Of a DNA stretch of 64,000 bases, positions 1-8,890 are shown piece after piece. Both the position numbers and the translations under genes were made by a program. The DNA lies in NCBI RefSeq assembly GCF_022398325.1, contig NZ_JAKEVD010000001.1, positions 1 through 64,000 of the forward strand. Direction: 5' to 3'. The first letter of the stretch is position 1, and every line of letters begins with the position of its first letter. The DNA comes from Shewanella sp. Isolate13 (GTDB lineage Bacteria > Pseudomonadota > Gammaproteobacteria > Enterobacterales > Shewanellaceae). The notes under the pieces were generated by a model, which was not told the origin of the DNA, made no database searches, and saw only the letters and a program-made list of their open reading frames with translations.

Positions 1-45
1 ACACTGCTCAAACCTTAAAATAAAATTAAATTTTTTTCTATTTGC

Positions 46-74
46 AAAAAGGTGAGCCTCTGGCTCACCTTTTT
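46..74 (+). terminator. Rho-independent terminator of an upstream gene
   Basis: A 13-bp perfect stem (46-58 with 62-74) closes a 3-nt loop and ends in five T. It presumably ends a plus-strand gene left of the window. Confidence 0.75.
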
Positions 75-172
75 CATTTCCACTATGGATCTCTCATTAC
101 AAAACAAAAAGTTAACCATACGAGCGACAACTCAACCACCACGCAAAAAGCTTTACACCTCGTTTACACTTT

Positions 173-201
173 TTGACATAGATCAAAAATGGCAATGATA
201 A
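173..201 (+). promoter_or_regulatory. Sigma-70 promoter of the iron-regulated porin gene
   Basis: TTGACA at 173-178 is followed after exactly 17 bp by TGATAA at 196-201, about 70 bp before the porin ATG. The -10 hexamer lies inside the Fur-box-like sequence, the classic layout for Fur repression. Confidence 0.7.
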
Positions 202-213
202 CTATTTGCATTA
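193..213 (+). promoter_or_regulatory. Fur box
   Basis: AATGATAACTATTTGCATT (194-212) is a near-palindrome close to the Fur consensus built from GATAAT units, and it overlaps the predicted -10. It implies that the downstream cluster is induced when iron is scarce. This is judged by eye, not by a matrix score. Confidence 0.72.
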
Positions 214-273
214 CCAACATCAGTTGTTAGAATTCAGCCAAATTTAGTAACCCTTAAATAACAACAGGGAAAA

Positions 274-1452
274 ATGATGATGAAAAAAACCTTACTTGCC
301 ACAGCGCTAGTTGGCATGTTCGCGTCGCAAGCTGCTGTCGCGGCTGATGATTCTGCAGAGCTTCGTAAAATTATCGAGCAACAGCAAAAAGTACTGCAAG
401 ATCTTGAGAAGCGTCTCGATGAGACTGAAAAGCGTGTAGAGAAGACCGCTGACGTGGTAGAAGAATCTGCAACTGAGTCTAAGAGTGCGACAACTATCGG
501 CGGTTATGGTGAGCTTCATTACAACAACATCACAGATAACAAGTCAGGTAAAGATAAGAAAGCTATCGATTTTCATCGTTTCGTATTGTTCTTTGGTCAT
601 GAGTTTACCGAAAACACCCGCTTCTTCTCTGAGCTAGAGATTGAACATGCACTTTCAGGTGACGATAAGCCTGGTGAGGTAGAGCTAGAACAAGCGTATA
701 TCGAGCATGACTTTAATGAGATGTTTACAGGTAAAGCGGGTCTATTCTTAGTGCCTGTTGGCATCATTAACGAAACCCATGAGCCACCAACTTTCTACGG
801 CGTTGAACGTAACCCTGTTGAGAAAAATATCTTGCCCGCAACTTGGTGGGAAGCCGGTGCAGCACTTAATGTTAAAGCCGCTCCAGGTCTCGCATTCGAT
901 GGCGCTATCACATCAGGCCTTAAGGTTGATGATACTTATAATATTCGTGGCGGCCGACAAAAAGTGGCTAAAGCCGATGCTTCAGATCTTGCCTATACCG
1001 CTCGCGTTAAATACACAGGCGTTCCTGGGTTAGAGCTGGCAGCTACCGCACAGTATCAGTCTGATTTAACCCAAAGCAAAGCGGGTGTTGATACAGCTTC
1101 TGCAACCTTGCTTACTGCACACGCTATTTACTCAATCCAAGGTTTCACTGTTAAGGCGCTATACGCTCAGTGGGATATCGATGGCAAAGAAGCTGAAGCA
1201 TTAGGGCGCGATGAGCAAAACGGTTGGTACATCGAACCATCTTACCGCATCAATGAAAGCTTTGGCGTGTTTGCCCGCTATAACGAGTACGACAACAATG
1301 CTGGCAACAGCGAAGACACCAAAGTCGAGCAAACCAATGTGGGTATCAACTACTGGTTGCACGAAAACGTGGTATTTAAAGCCGACTACGAAAAAGTGGG
1401 CGGTGCTAAAGATGCAGATGGCTTTAACTTAGGCGTGGGTTACCAGTTCTAA
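274..1452 (+). CDS. Outer-membrane porin with N-terminal coiled coil, iron-regulated
   Basis: Outer-membrane beta-barrel protein of 392 residues. A Sec signal peptide covers about residues 1-23 (cleavage after AAVA). It is followed by a heptad-rich, probably trimeric coiled coil (about 25-65), then a barrel rich in alternating aromatic/polar segments ending in the GVGYQF-type C-terminal phenylalanine recognised by the BAM machinery. The overall pattern resembles phosphate-selective porin (OprO/P)-like proteins, but the substrate cannot be read from sequence. ATG at 274 is chosen because AGGGAA lies just upstream, although two further ATG codons follow at once. It sits directly under a Fur-controlled promoter and is followed by the flavin-binding and PepSY genes, so a role in iron-source uptake is inferred. 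Confidence 0.85.
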   Translation: MMMKKTLLATALVGMFASQAAVAADDSAELRKIIEQQQKVLQDLEKRLDETEKRVEKTADVVEESATESKSATTIGGYGELHYNNITDNKSGKDKKAIDFHRFVLFFGHEFTENTRFFSELEIEHALSGDDKPGEVELEQAYIEHDFNEMFTGKAGLFLVPVGIINETHEPPTFYGVERNPVEKNILPATWWEAGAALNVKAAPGLAFDGAITSGLKVDDTYNIRGGRQKVAKADASDLAYTARVKYTGVPGLELAATAQYQSDLTQSKAGVDTASATLLTAHAIYSIQGFTVKALYAQWDIDGKEAEALGRDEQNGWYIEPSYRINESFGVFARYNEYDNNAGNSEDTKVEQTNVGINYWLHENVVFKADYEKVGGAKDADGFNLGVGYQF

Positions 1453-1566
1453 GTCAATCTCTGCGGCTTAGTTAGTAGCGCTAATAACTAAGCATTAAGG
1501 TGAGTGTCCGATTTGGACACTCATTTACCTCCCCAAGCAACAAGGCTCCAGTTATAAGTTATCGCT

Positions 1567-2091
1567 ATGAAGCTACCTCTTGTCATAATAACCATCCTGA
1601 GTCTGTCGCTATTCGCTAACATAGCCAATGCCCGTGGTACTTACCAAACTGCGGAAGACTTTATTAACCAAGCCTATGATGGCAATCCACCAAAATCTAA
1701 AGTCCTCTGGATAGACGACGAGACCAAGGCCGTTATCGAGTCTATTCTCGCCCATAGTTTTAAAAAAATGCGCCTGCGTTACTGGCAGCAAGATAACCAA
1801 AGCGTGTGGGTCATGGACGAGATAGGTAAAGAGGCCCCTATTACAGTAGGCATTCACGTCAAAGATAGTGCAATCTCCCAGACGAAAGTGTTGGTTTACC
1901 GCGAGAGTCGAGGCGATGAAGTTAGGCACGAATTCTTCACAGATCAGTTCAAGTCAGCCCAGTTAACTGATGATTTGAAACTCGATACTCATATCGACGG
2001 CATTACTGGGGCGACTCTGTCCGTTAGAGCGCTGACAAAACTGTCGCGTATAGCTCTGTATTTAGATGAGCAGATCACCGCTAACAATTAA
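1567..2091 (+). CDS. Periplasmic FMN-binding domain protein (predicted flavinylated)
   Basis: A 174-residue exported protein. The signal peptide is about residues 1-22 (cleavage after ANA). The C-terminal half is an FMN-binding domain with the motif DGITGAT (residues 144-150), matching the ApbE flavinylation motif in which the last Thr (T150) receives FMN through a phosphoester bond. Such proteins act as extracytosolic one-domain electron carriers, as in RnfG/NqrC-type and free-standing FMN_bind proteins. It lies 114 bp after the Fur-regulated porin and ahead of a PepSY membrane protein, so it may pass electrons to a ferric substrate in the periplasm. That role is inferred. No apbE gene is visible in the window. 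Confidence 0.82.
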   Translation: MKLPLVIITILSLSLFANIANARGTYQTAEDFINQAYDGNPPKSKVLWIDDETKAVIESILAHSFKKMRLRYWQQDNQSVWVMDEIGKEAPITVGIHVKDSAISQTKVLVYRESRGDEVRHEFFTDQFKSAQLTDDLKLDTHIDGITGATLSVRALTKLSRIALYLDEQITANN

Positions 2092-2297
2092 GTAATCCTA
2101 GGGATCTTAGATTGTGACTTTTATGACTGCAGGCCGACAGGTATCACCTACTAACGGGCCTAGCTCCTGGGGACTGACTTCAGTGAAAATTTAAACTTCA
2201 CAGCCGTATTAACAGCGAGGGAAAAATCGCTATTGCTGCCAATCAAAACAATGCTAGATTGTGGTTACCGTTTGTTATATCTCAGAGTAGTCAATTA

Positions 2298-3053
2298 ATG
2301 AATGCAAAAATAAAAGTGCTAGCGGCAGGTTTGTTATGCCTCAATCTCAGTGGTTGTGAATATATCGAGAATATTTTACATCCAGATGACGACAACGATG
2401 AGGTGATCGTTGACGATAACTTCAGGGCTCAAGCCCTGCAACTTGGATTATCAGATGAAACCATAATCCGTTTATGTGCGGCAACAGATGAGATCAGTAC
2501 ACGCTGCATTAGTCAATTTAACGATAAAACAAATCAACAAGAAGTGAGAGTTGAATATACTTTCAATGATGTGATCCACAAAAATAACTACGCAAAAAGC
2601 ACTAGCGCAAGCCGAGTTATTTTTCAGTTACCGGCAGATGGTGCGACAGCAAGTATTACATTTGAAAACAGCCGAGTTTATCAGTTTGACGACGACTATC
2701 AGTACACTTGGCAGGAGCCCACTGACTTTAAAACGGCTAAGATTGCCAAAAGCACACAAGAAACCATTGCCGAACTCGTCAATGTCGCTGTCACGACTCG
2801 CTTATCAGACTCTAAATTATCCAATGTCTCAAGTGCAACCATGAGCAATAATGACTATTCTTTAACTGAGGCACAAGATGCCATTAATGCAGCCAACACA
2901 ATGTTATTCCCAGAGTTAATTGTCAATGTCACCAGCAATGTTCTAACTGAACCTACTGATGCATCATTTGCGATGTTTACTGCTGGTCATAGCGCTATTT
3001 TTGCTAATTATTCTGCCACTTTGGCTACTGCGATTGAACAAAGTTGGTTTTAA
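2298..3053 (+). CDS. Hypothetical lipoprotein
   Basis: I do not recognise a family. Starting from ATG 2298 (251 residues), the protein opens with a lipoprotein signal: KIK, a hydrophobic stretch, then the lipobox LSGC at about residues 17-20. It is followed by an acidic linker (DDDNDE). The earlier in-frame start at 2259 would put the charged lipobox region too far from the N-terminus, so 2298 is preferred. The body is soluble and Thr/Ser/Asn rich, with two cysteines close together near residue 70-80 that could form a disulfide. Its position between the FMN-binding and PepSY genes suggests it belongs to the same iron-related cluster, but it has its own 200-bp upstream gap. Confidence 0.7.
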   Translation: MNAKIKVLAAGLLCLNLSGCEYIENILHPDDDNDEVIVDDNFRAQALQLGLSDETIIRLCAATDEISTRCISQFNDKTNQQEVRVEYTFNDVIHKNNYAKSTSASRVIFQLPADGATASITFENSRVYQFDDDYQYTWQEPTDFKTAKIAKSTQETIAELVNVAVTTRLSDSKLSNVSSATMSNNDYSLTEAQDAINAANTMLFPELIVNVTSNVLTEPTDASFAMFTAGHSAIFANYSATLATAIEQSWF

Positions 3054-3366
3054 CTTCCAAGGCTAGCACTGGGTATGAAGCAATACTCAGTGCCTTACAA
3101 TCGAGCACTTCACTAATATAGTGAAGAGGCGCAGCCACAAGGTCGCCAATACAGTGAGCTTGCCCTAAATGATGACAGTCCATTTGCCATGTACCCATCT
3201 ACCTAGGCTAAAAACTAAACAAGCCCATTAGGATTACCACTTAACGGTTTTGTCATAGCATTGGTTGTTGTAAAGTAAATAGCTTGTATTCGCATTTGAG
3301 GCGCCACAATGATGATTTTAAATTTGGCGTTAAAACAATAATAATCGGTCAACAGGCCCAATAAAA
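3054..3366. other. Intergenic gap with two small hairpins
   Basis: No gene is supported here. A stem near 3064-3094 (GCACTG with CAGTGC) may end the lipoprotein transcript but lacks a T run. A short palindrome CTTCACTA/TAGTGAAG lies at 3107-3125. The rest holds the upstream region of the PepSY gene, with no clear operator. Confidence 0.4.
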
Positions 3367-4149
3367 ATGACCCGAAAACATCCAAGCCTCAGAGTTAAAC
3401 TGCTGCGTCAACTTCGCCCTTGGCACCGCCGCATAGGGATAGTTTCCACCCTATTGGTGGTCTTTATCGCCGTAACGGGCGTACTAATTAATCATAGCAA
3501 CCACCTCTCTCTCGATACAGCTCAAGTCAAGCAAGGCTGGCTGCTGGATTACTACGGCATTAAAGCGCCTACCGATGTCGCCCTGTATCAAGCCAGCCCG
3601 CAACCGTTAATCAGCTCCGAGGCTCAGCTTTGGCTAGAGGATAAGCTTATTCTAGAGGCTAGCAGCCAAGTCTTAGGCGCCACAGTCCACAACGAAATGA
3701 TCGTTGCCATCGACCGCCGGCATCTCTACCTTCTCTCTCCTCAAGGAGAGCTGTTTGAGACCCAAAGCCTAGCTACGGGCCTACCGGAAAACCTTGAGGC
3801 ACTCGGCCAAAGTGAAGGACTATGGCTCAAAACCGCTACAGGCCTATATATGGCTGATACCGATCTTATCGAGTGGACACAGGCTCAGCCCTTCGCAGCT
3901 ATCGACTGGGTTAAGCCAATCGATAGCCCTGAAACTGTCGAGTTTGCTCAGCAGATAAGATCGAGCCACCTTAGCTGGGAGCGAGTACTACTCGATCTTC
4001 ATAGCGGCCGCTTCTTCGGCACTCTTGGCCCTTGGATAATGGATTTGGTTGCCTTAAGCATGCTTATCATGGCGTTTACCGGTTTCTATATTTGGCTACA
4101 ACACAAGCCACCAAGAAAGAAGAAAGTAGGTTTAAAAAGAAGGTTCTAG
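3367..4149 (+). CDS. PepSY-associated transmembrane protein
   Basis: Inner-membrane protein of 260 residues with the PepSY_TM layout. There is a basic N-terminus, TM1 at about residues 22-42 ending in TGVLINHSN, a periplasmic domain of about 180 residues, and a second TM at about 222-243 followed by a Lys/Arg-rich tail. PepSY membrane proteins occur in ferric-siderophore reductases and in flavin-based extracytosolic electron-transfer modules, so with the FMN-binding gene upstream this may form the membrane side of such a system (inferred). The last codons, VGLKRRF and the TAG stop, lie within the 5' end of a dispersed repeat, so the C-terminus appears to have been rewritten by that repeat. 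Confidence 0.8.
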   Translation: MTRKHPSLRVKLLRQLRPWHRRIGIVSTLLVVFIAVTGVLINHSNHLSLDTAQVKQGWLLDYYGIKAPTDVALYQASPQPLISSEAQLWLEDKLILEASSQVLGATVHNEMIVAIDRRHLYLLSPQGELFETQSLATGLPENLEALGQSEGLWLKTATGLYMADTDLIEWTQAQPFAAIDWVKPIDSPETVEFAQQIRSSHLSWERVLLDLHSGRFFGTLGPWIMDLVALSMLIMAFTGFYIWLQHKPPRKKKVGLKRRF

Positions 4150-4412
4150 GTTCTAGGTTCTAGGTTCTAGGAAAAGCCAAGAAAGGTCCTAGGGCCTAGG
4201 AAGAGCAAAGACTGGACAAGCTAAGACGCTACAAGCAGGACGGATAAAGACGGAAAAGCTAAGACGGTAAGAGCCGAACGGCCTGCGGCCTAGGGAGAAA
4301 GCGAAAAGCTAAAAAGGTAGTGATATTTGCTTTTGCTTTTCCTAGCAGGGCTTCAGCCCATCCTCGAAGCGGAGCGCTCTAGAGCCTAGATTCTAGACTC
4401 TAAGGCAAAGAC
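4128..4412 (+). repeat. Composite dispersed repeat, copy 1
   Basis: It starts inside the PepSY gene (AGGTTTAAAAAGAAGG), then runs through four GGTTCTA heptamers (4142-4170), a purine-rich body with AAGCTAAGACGG units, a TTTTGCTTTTCCTAG tract and a hairpin arm (CAGGGCTTCAGCCC) followed by TCGAAGCGGAGCG. The same order recurs after the next gene. Confidence 0.75.
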
Positions 4413-4439
4413 GAGCTAAAACAATAAATGGAAGTTGAA

Positions 4440-4859
4440 ATGACAGTAAAAGTAGATGTGCTCCATAACGAAGACCTGTCGGTGTTTGATGCCTTGGTCG
4501 ATGGCGTCCGCCAGCATAACTTCGCTCATATGGGGCCTGAAACCTCAAAACCTCTCGCGGTAGTGGCCCATGATGACAGTGGCAAACTCATCGGCGGTGT
4601 CGCGGGACGCACTATCTATGACAACTTCTTGATTAACGTGGTATGGGTCGATGAAAACGCCCGAGGCTCGGGACTTGGTCGCGATCTTATGCAGCGAGCC
4701 GAAATTGAAGCCAAACAGCGTGATTGCACTATGGCACAAGTCGATACCCTATCCTTCCAAGCCCCTGTATTTTATCAAAAGCTCGGCTTTGAAATTATCG
4801 GTACAGTACCTAGTACAGCTAAAAGCCCCGAGCGTTACTTTTTATTGAAGAAGTTTTAA
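4440..4859 (+). CDS. GNAT-family N-acetyltransferase
   Basis: A small cytoplasmic acetyltransferase of 139 residues from ATG 4440. GGAAG lies 5 nt before this codon; an in-frame ATG at 4428 would add four residues. The acetyl-CoA pyrophosphate-binding loop is RGSGLGRDLM (R/Q-x-x-G-x-G), preceded by the beta-4 strand NVVWVDE. The C-terminal beta-bulge FYQKLGFE is typical of GNAT proteins. The acceptor substrate cannot be inferred. The gene is bracketed by two direct copies of a composite repeat, which suggests that it may have moved or been duplicated together with them. Confidence 0.85.
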   Translation: MTVKVDVLHNEDLSVFDALVDGVRQHNFAHMGPETSKPLAVVAHDDSGKLIGGVAGRTIYDNFLINVVWVDENARGSGLGRDLMQRAEIEAKQRDCTMAQVDTLSFQAPVFYQKLGFEIIGTVPSTAKSPERYFLLKKF

Positions 4860-4871
4860 AGGGTTTAAAGA

Positions 4872-5103
4872 AGGTGCTAGGGAAAGCAGGTTCTAGGTTC
4901 TAGGAAGAGCAAAGGCGGGATAAGCTGAGACGGTACTAGCAGAGCCGAACGGCCTAGGGAACGTGACTGCGTCACTTACCGAGCACTGCGCTTAGAGAGA
5001 AAGCCGAAAAGCGGGAAAAGTAGTGATTCTTTGTTTTTTCTTTTGCTTTTTCTAGCAGGGCGCAGCCCGCCCTCGAAGCGAAGCGCCCTAAGTCCTAGCC
5101 CCT
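4872..5103 (+). repeat. Composite dispersed repeat, copy 2
   Basis: It begins just after the acetyltransferase stop with AAGAAGGTGCTAGG and heptamers near 4890-4905. It continues with the GACGG-rich body and GAGCCGAACGGCC, a TTTTGCTTTTTCTAG tract, and the arm CAGGGCGCAGCCCGCCC followed by TCGAAGCGAAGCG. It is in the same orientation and part order as copy 1. Confidence 0.75.
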
Positions 5104-5216
5104 TCTTTTAAAACTACTGCTCTGCTCACAAATCAAACATTTTGCATTCTGACAATCACTTCCACACTCGCCAAAAATTCGATTTGAGCGTAGACTTGCC
5201 GCCCTTTCAATTTTGG

Positions 5217-6401
5217 ATGTTAAACCCGATGAAACAGCGCCTTATCGCCTGGGCACCTGTGTTTTTACTGGCGCTTACCGCTTTTGTTTTTGTCTCGACT
5301 GAATTTGTGCCAGTGGGGATCTTAGCCGCTCTCGGCCAAAGCTTTAATATGAGCGCCGTTGCCATCGGACCTATGCTGACGGTTTATGCCGCCGTGGTCG
5401 CGCTTGCCTCCCTGCCTGCCGTGTTGCTGTTTGCTCGCTTTGAGCGTAAGAAACTCCTGCTAGGCATAATGTTGGTGTTTATCATCAGCCATGGGATCTG
5501 CGTCTGGGCACCAAGCTACAATATTCTACTATCGGGTCGCATCGGCATCGCCTTAACTCATGCGCTTTTTTGGGCTATCGCGCCAGCTTTAGTGGTGCGC
5601 CTAGCCCCTGACGGGCAAGGTGCAAAGGCACTTAGTATCTTCGCTACTGGCTGCGTACTTGCGCTTGTGCTGGGCATACCTATGGGCCGTGTAATCGGCC
5701 AATTAATGGGCTGGCGCAGCATCTTCGCCTTAATCGGCATACTCACGCTGGCAATGATGTTACTGCTGTGGCGCGGTCTGCCAAACCTGCCCGCCACCCA
5801 TGGCGGCAGTTGGCGCAGTCTGCCCTCATTAGCACGCAATAAAGCCCTGCTCTGGTTGTATCTGTTGACGATGACTCTGGTTACCGCTCACTACAGCGTT
5901 TACACTTACTTGGAACCGTTACTGCAGGAACATTTCGGCTATTCGGCCAATATCACCACCATGATCTTGCTGACCTTTGGTGGCGCAGGATTAATTGGTA
6001 GCCTGCTATTTAGCCACTTTCAAGGGGCGCATGCGCAACGATTGCTGGCCATTGCGATAGCTACGCTCGGTAGTTGCATGGCAATTTTACCTGTTATTGC
6101 CAGTCACCTTTGGCTGTTACTGCCACTGTGTATCTTATGGGGCACTGGCATGATGTTGATGTGTCTGTCGCTACAAGCGAAAGCATTGAAACTGGCGCCA
6201 GATGCTACCGATGTCGCCATGGCAATCTACTCAGGCCTATTCAATGTGGGCATAGGCAGTGGCGCGCTCTTGGGCAGTATCATAGCCGCACGCTATGGCG
6301 TGATCCAAAACGGCAATTGGGCGACCCTTCTCATTGTTGTAGCGATTATTCCTTTGGTTTACCTAGTCAGAGCTCGCCGAGTGCAAACGCTAGCAAGTTA
6401 A
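5217..6401 (+). CDS. MFS transporter, DHA1/AraJ-like efflux family
   Basis: A 12-helix major facilitator protein of 394 residues. The first TM begins at about residue 12 (LIAWAPVFLLALTAF), and the inter-helix 2-3 loop carries FARFERKK, the usual basic signature. A GMGR-type sequence follows TM5 (LVLGIPMGRVIGQLMGWR), the antiporter motif C region of drug/sugar exporters. ATG 5217 is chosen; an upstream ATG at 5142 would add a hydrophilic tail atypical of the family, and ATG 5229 is also possible. The substrate is unknown, but exporters of this group handle sugars, arabinose analogues or drugs. It is convergent with mrcB, and a shared hairpin separates them. Confidence 0.82.
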   Translation: MLNPMKQRLIAWAPVFLLALTAFVFVSTEFVPVGILAALGQSFNMSAVAIGPMLTVYAAVVALASLPAVLLFARFERKKLLLGIMLVFIISHGICVWAPSYNILLSGRIGIALTHALFWAIAPALVVRLAPDGQGAKALSIFATGCVLALVLGIPMGRVIGQLMGWRSIFALIGILTLAMMLLLWRGLPNLPATHGGSWRSLPSLARNKALLWLYLLTMTLVTAHYSVYTYLEPLLQEHFGYSANITTMILLTFGGAGLIGSLLFSHFQGAHAQRLLAIAIATLGSCMAILPVIASHLWLLLPLCILWGTGMMLMCLSLQAKALKLAPDATDVAMAIYSGLFNVGIGSGALLGSIIAARYGVIQNGNWATLLIVVAIIPLVYLVRARRVQTLAS

Positions 6402-6431
6402 CCTTGATCGCTATCATTCTCGCACTTAAAA

Positions 6432-6470
6432 AATATGGCCCAGAGATGCATCACACCTCTGGGCCATATT
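6432..6470 (-). terminator. Terminator of mrcB (bidirectional hairpin)
   Basis: A 14-bp perfect stem pairs 6432-6445 with 6457-6470. Read on the minus strand it is followed by a run of T, so it mainly serves mrcB, while also separating it from the convergent MFS gene. Confidence 0.8.
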
Positions 6471-6499
6471 AAGATTATTGGCTAACGCCTTAAGTTGAA

Positions 6500-8866
6500 C
6501 TAACCGCCTATTAACTTCTTCCACCAAGGCAGCGGTTCGCCACAGTTAGCCACTGGCTGATAGCTCTCGGCTAAGGCGGGCACCTTAACCACATTGGCAC
6601 ACTGCGGTTCTTCGGCTTTACCGGTATCACGCTCAAAATAGCCTTGTACTACACCATCGACAGGCGCCATACGTAGGCTCAACGGCGCACGGTTGTTGAG
6701 GAAGGCTTGGTACACTGCCATCGCCCCGCTACTACCATATAACCCAGTCTTACCATTATCATCTCGACCAACCCAAATAGCCGCCACATTTCGCTCATCG
6801 AAGCCAGCAAACCATGAGTCTCGCGAATCGTTACTGGTGCCCGTCTTACCCGCTAGCGTCACATAGGGGAAGGCATTGCCTAGGCGTTTTGCCGTCCCTG
6901 AATCCACCACCTGAGTCATGGCATATTTAACCAAATAGTTACTGGCCGCCGGTAACGCTTGTTTCGCTTGAGGGCGAGATGCCACAAGCGGCTGATTATT
7001 AGCATCCAGTACCGTAGTCACCGAGTTCAAATGGCGATAGCGGCCATCATCGGCAATCGTTTGGAACACCTGCGCCACCATTAAGGGCGAGCCGTTTACT
7101 GCACCGAGCAGCATGGATGGATACTCTGGGATTTTTTCCCGCCAACCCGCCTTATCTAAGGTGGTCGCCACGCTGCTCACCCCTATCGCCATGCCTAAAT
7201 TCACCGTCGGCACGTTCATCGACTTTTTAAAGGCGGTTAATAGCGGCACCTGCCCACGGAACTGCTTGTCCACATTCTGTGGCGACCAGGTCTTGCCTTG
7301 ATCATTCTTAAGGGTAATCGGCTCATCTTTCAGTGGTGACACTAAGTTGTAGGTATTACCTTGACTCAACGCAGTGGCATAGACAAACGGCTTGATCAAA
7401 GAGCCTATGGGTCTGCGGATCTCAACTGCACGGTTAAAGCCTTGATAGCTTGGCACCTTATCACCAACCATAGCGGCAATGCCGGCAGAGTATTTATCGG
7501 TCAGCACCAAGCCTACCTGCAGACTCTTATCGTTTTTACCTAGCTGTTTTAAGGTCTGCTCAACAGCCTTTTCGGCAGCCTCTTGGGCCATAGGATCCAG
7601 CGTGGTATAGACCTTCACCCCTGATTGCTGCAGCAAGGCGTCACCATAGCGGCTAGCAAGCTCATGTTTTACCACGGAGAAGAAGGCCGGCAACTTTTGA
7701 TGCACAGACTTATTAGCTTTACGTAGCCCTAGCGGTGACTCGACGGCGGCCTGATACTGCGCCACATTCAGATCGCCCGCTTCCATCAATAGGCGCAAGA
7801 CTAAGTCTCGTCGCTCTTGAGCACGCTCAGGGTAGCGCCATGGGTTGTAGTATGACGGTCCCTTGATCACCGCCACCAAAAATGCCTGCTGCGGCACGGT
7901 TAACTCGGCAATCGGTCGGCCAAAATAGAATTGCGAAGCCAAGCCCATGCCGTGCACACCACGAGCCTTATCCTGCCCCATATACACTTCGTTGAGGTAG
8001 GCCTCTAAGATCTCATCTTTCTCGTAACGGAAATCAATAATGATCGCCATCAGGGCTTCACGCAGCTTACGGGTTATCGAGCGCTCGCTAGACAAGAAGA
8101 AGTTCTTCGCTAGCTGCTGAGTCAGGGTCGAGCCGCCTTGAACCGTACGCCCAGCGCTGATGTTAACCATGGCGGCACGCAAGATCGCAAACGGGTTAAC
8201 CCCGTGATGCTCATAGAAGGTGCGATCTTCAACCAAGATCAGCGCGTTAACGATCGACTTTGGCATCTCCTCTGTCGGTACAAACAGTCTATCTTCACCA
8301 TCACCCGTGATGATTCTATCTAGCAGTACTGGCTCAAGGTGGAACACGGCTAACTGGCGCTTATCGCTGTTACGGGCGACGGAGACCACGCCGTTGCTGT
8401 CGAAGGTGATCATCACCCTCTGCTCAAGCTGATCCCCTTGAGGATGGAGGAATGGACGACGCCAAAGATCGATCTTGGTCTTAGAGGCGGAAAACTCACC
8501 CACTTGGCGAGGATTCGCCACCTTACGATAACCAAGCAACTTAAGCTCAGACATCAACTGACCATGACTCACCGCTGCGCCAGGATAAAGTGCCATAGAG
8601 CGACTAAATACCTGAGCCGGCAGATGCCATTTTTGTCCTTCAAATTTGCGAGCTATGATTTGATCCAGATAGATCCCATAGGAGGCGATGGCCACGGCGA
8701 GAATAAGGCCAAGCTTCCAGCTAATAGACCAGATCTTCCTCCCCCAACTCGCACCCGCTTTCTTCGGCATCGACTTTTTAGCTCGAGGCTTTTTCGCGGC
8801 CGGGCGCTTCTTAGCTGGCGCTTTTCTGGTTGCCGCTTTAGGTTTTGGTGTAGCTTTATCTGTCAT
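6500..8866 (-). CDS. mrcB: Penicillin-binding protein 1B (bifunctional transglycosylase/transpeptidase)
   Basis: Class A PBP that polymerises lipid II and cross-links peptidoglycan at the inner membrane. At 788 residues it is close to E. coli PBP1B. Order: a Lys/Ala/Pro-rich cytoplasmic tail (1-45), one TM (about 50-68), a UB2H region that docks LpoB (about 80-165), a GT51 transglycosylase with the catalytic Glu in VEDRTFYEHHG (about 213) and QGGSTLTQQLAKN, then a transpeptidase with SLIK (nucleophile Ser about 488), SMN (about 549) and KTGTS (about 671). It lies just downstream of hrpB on the same strand with a 24-bp gap, the same pair as in E. coli, though there in a different relative order. 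Confidence 0.96.
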   Translation of the reverse strand: MTDKATPKPKAATRKAPAKKRPAAKKPRAKKSMPKKAGASWGRKIWSISWKLGLILAVAIASYGIYLDQIIARKFEGQKWHLPAQVFSRSMALYPGAAVSHGQLMSELKLLGYRKVANPRQVGEFSASKTKIDLWRRPFLHPQGDQLEQRVMITFDSNGVVSVARNSDKRQLAVFHLEPVLLDRIITGDGEDRLFVPTEEMPKSIVNALILVEDRTFYEHHGVNPFAILRAAMVNISAGRTVQGGSTLTQQLAKNFFLSSERSITRKLREALMAIIIDFRYEKDEILEAYLNEVYMGQDKARGVHGMGLASQFYFGRPIAELTVPQQAFLVAVIKGPSYYNPWRYPERAQERRDLVLRLLMEAGDLNVAQYQAAVESPLGLRKANKSVHQKLPAFFSVVKHELASRYGDALLQQSGVKVYTTLDPMAQEAAEKAVEQTLKQLGKNDKSLQVGLVLTDKYSAGIAAMVGDKVPSYQGFNRAVEIRRPIGSLIKPFVYATALSQGNTYNLVSPLKDEPITLKNDQGKTWSPQNVDKQFRGQVPLLTAFKKSMNVPTVNLGMAIGVSSVATTLDKAGWREKIPEYPSMLLGAVNGSPLMVAQVFQTIADDGRYRHLNSVTTVLDANNQPLVASRPQAKQALPAASNYLVKYAMTQVVDSGTAKRLGNAFPYVTLAGKTGTSNDSRDSWFAGFDERNVAAIWVGRDDNGKTGLYGSSGAMAVYQAFLNNRAPLSLRMAPVDGVVQGYFERDTGKAEEPQCANVVKVPALAESYQPVANCGEPLPWWKKLIGG

Positions 8867-8890
8867 TGTACTTCCACGACGTGCTCAAGC

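Noticed and set aside
4128..5103. Insertion sequence around the GNAT gene
   Set aside because: The flanking copies are direct repeats of intergenic type, with no transposase and no inverted terminal repeats.
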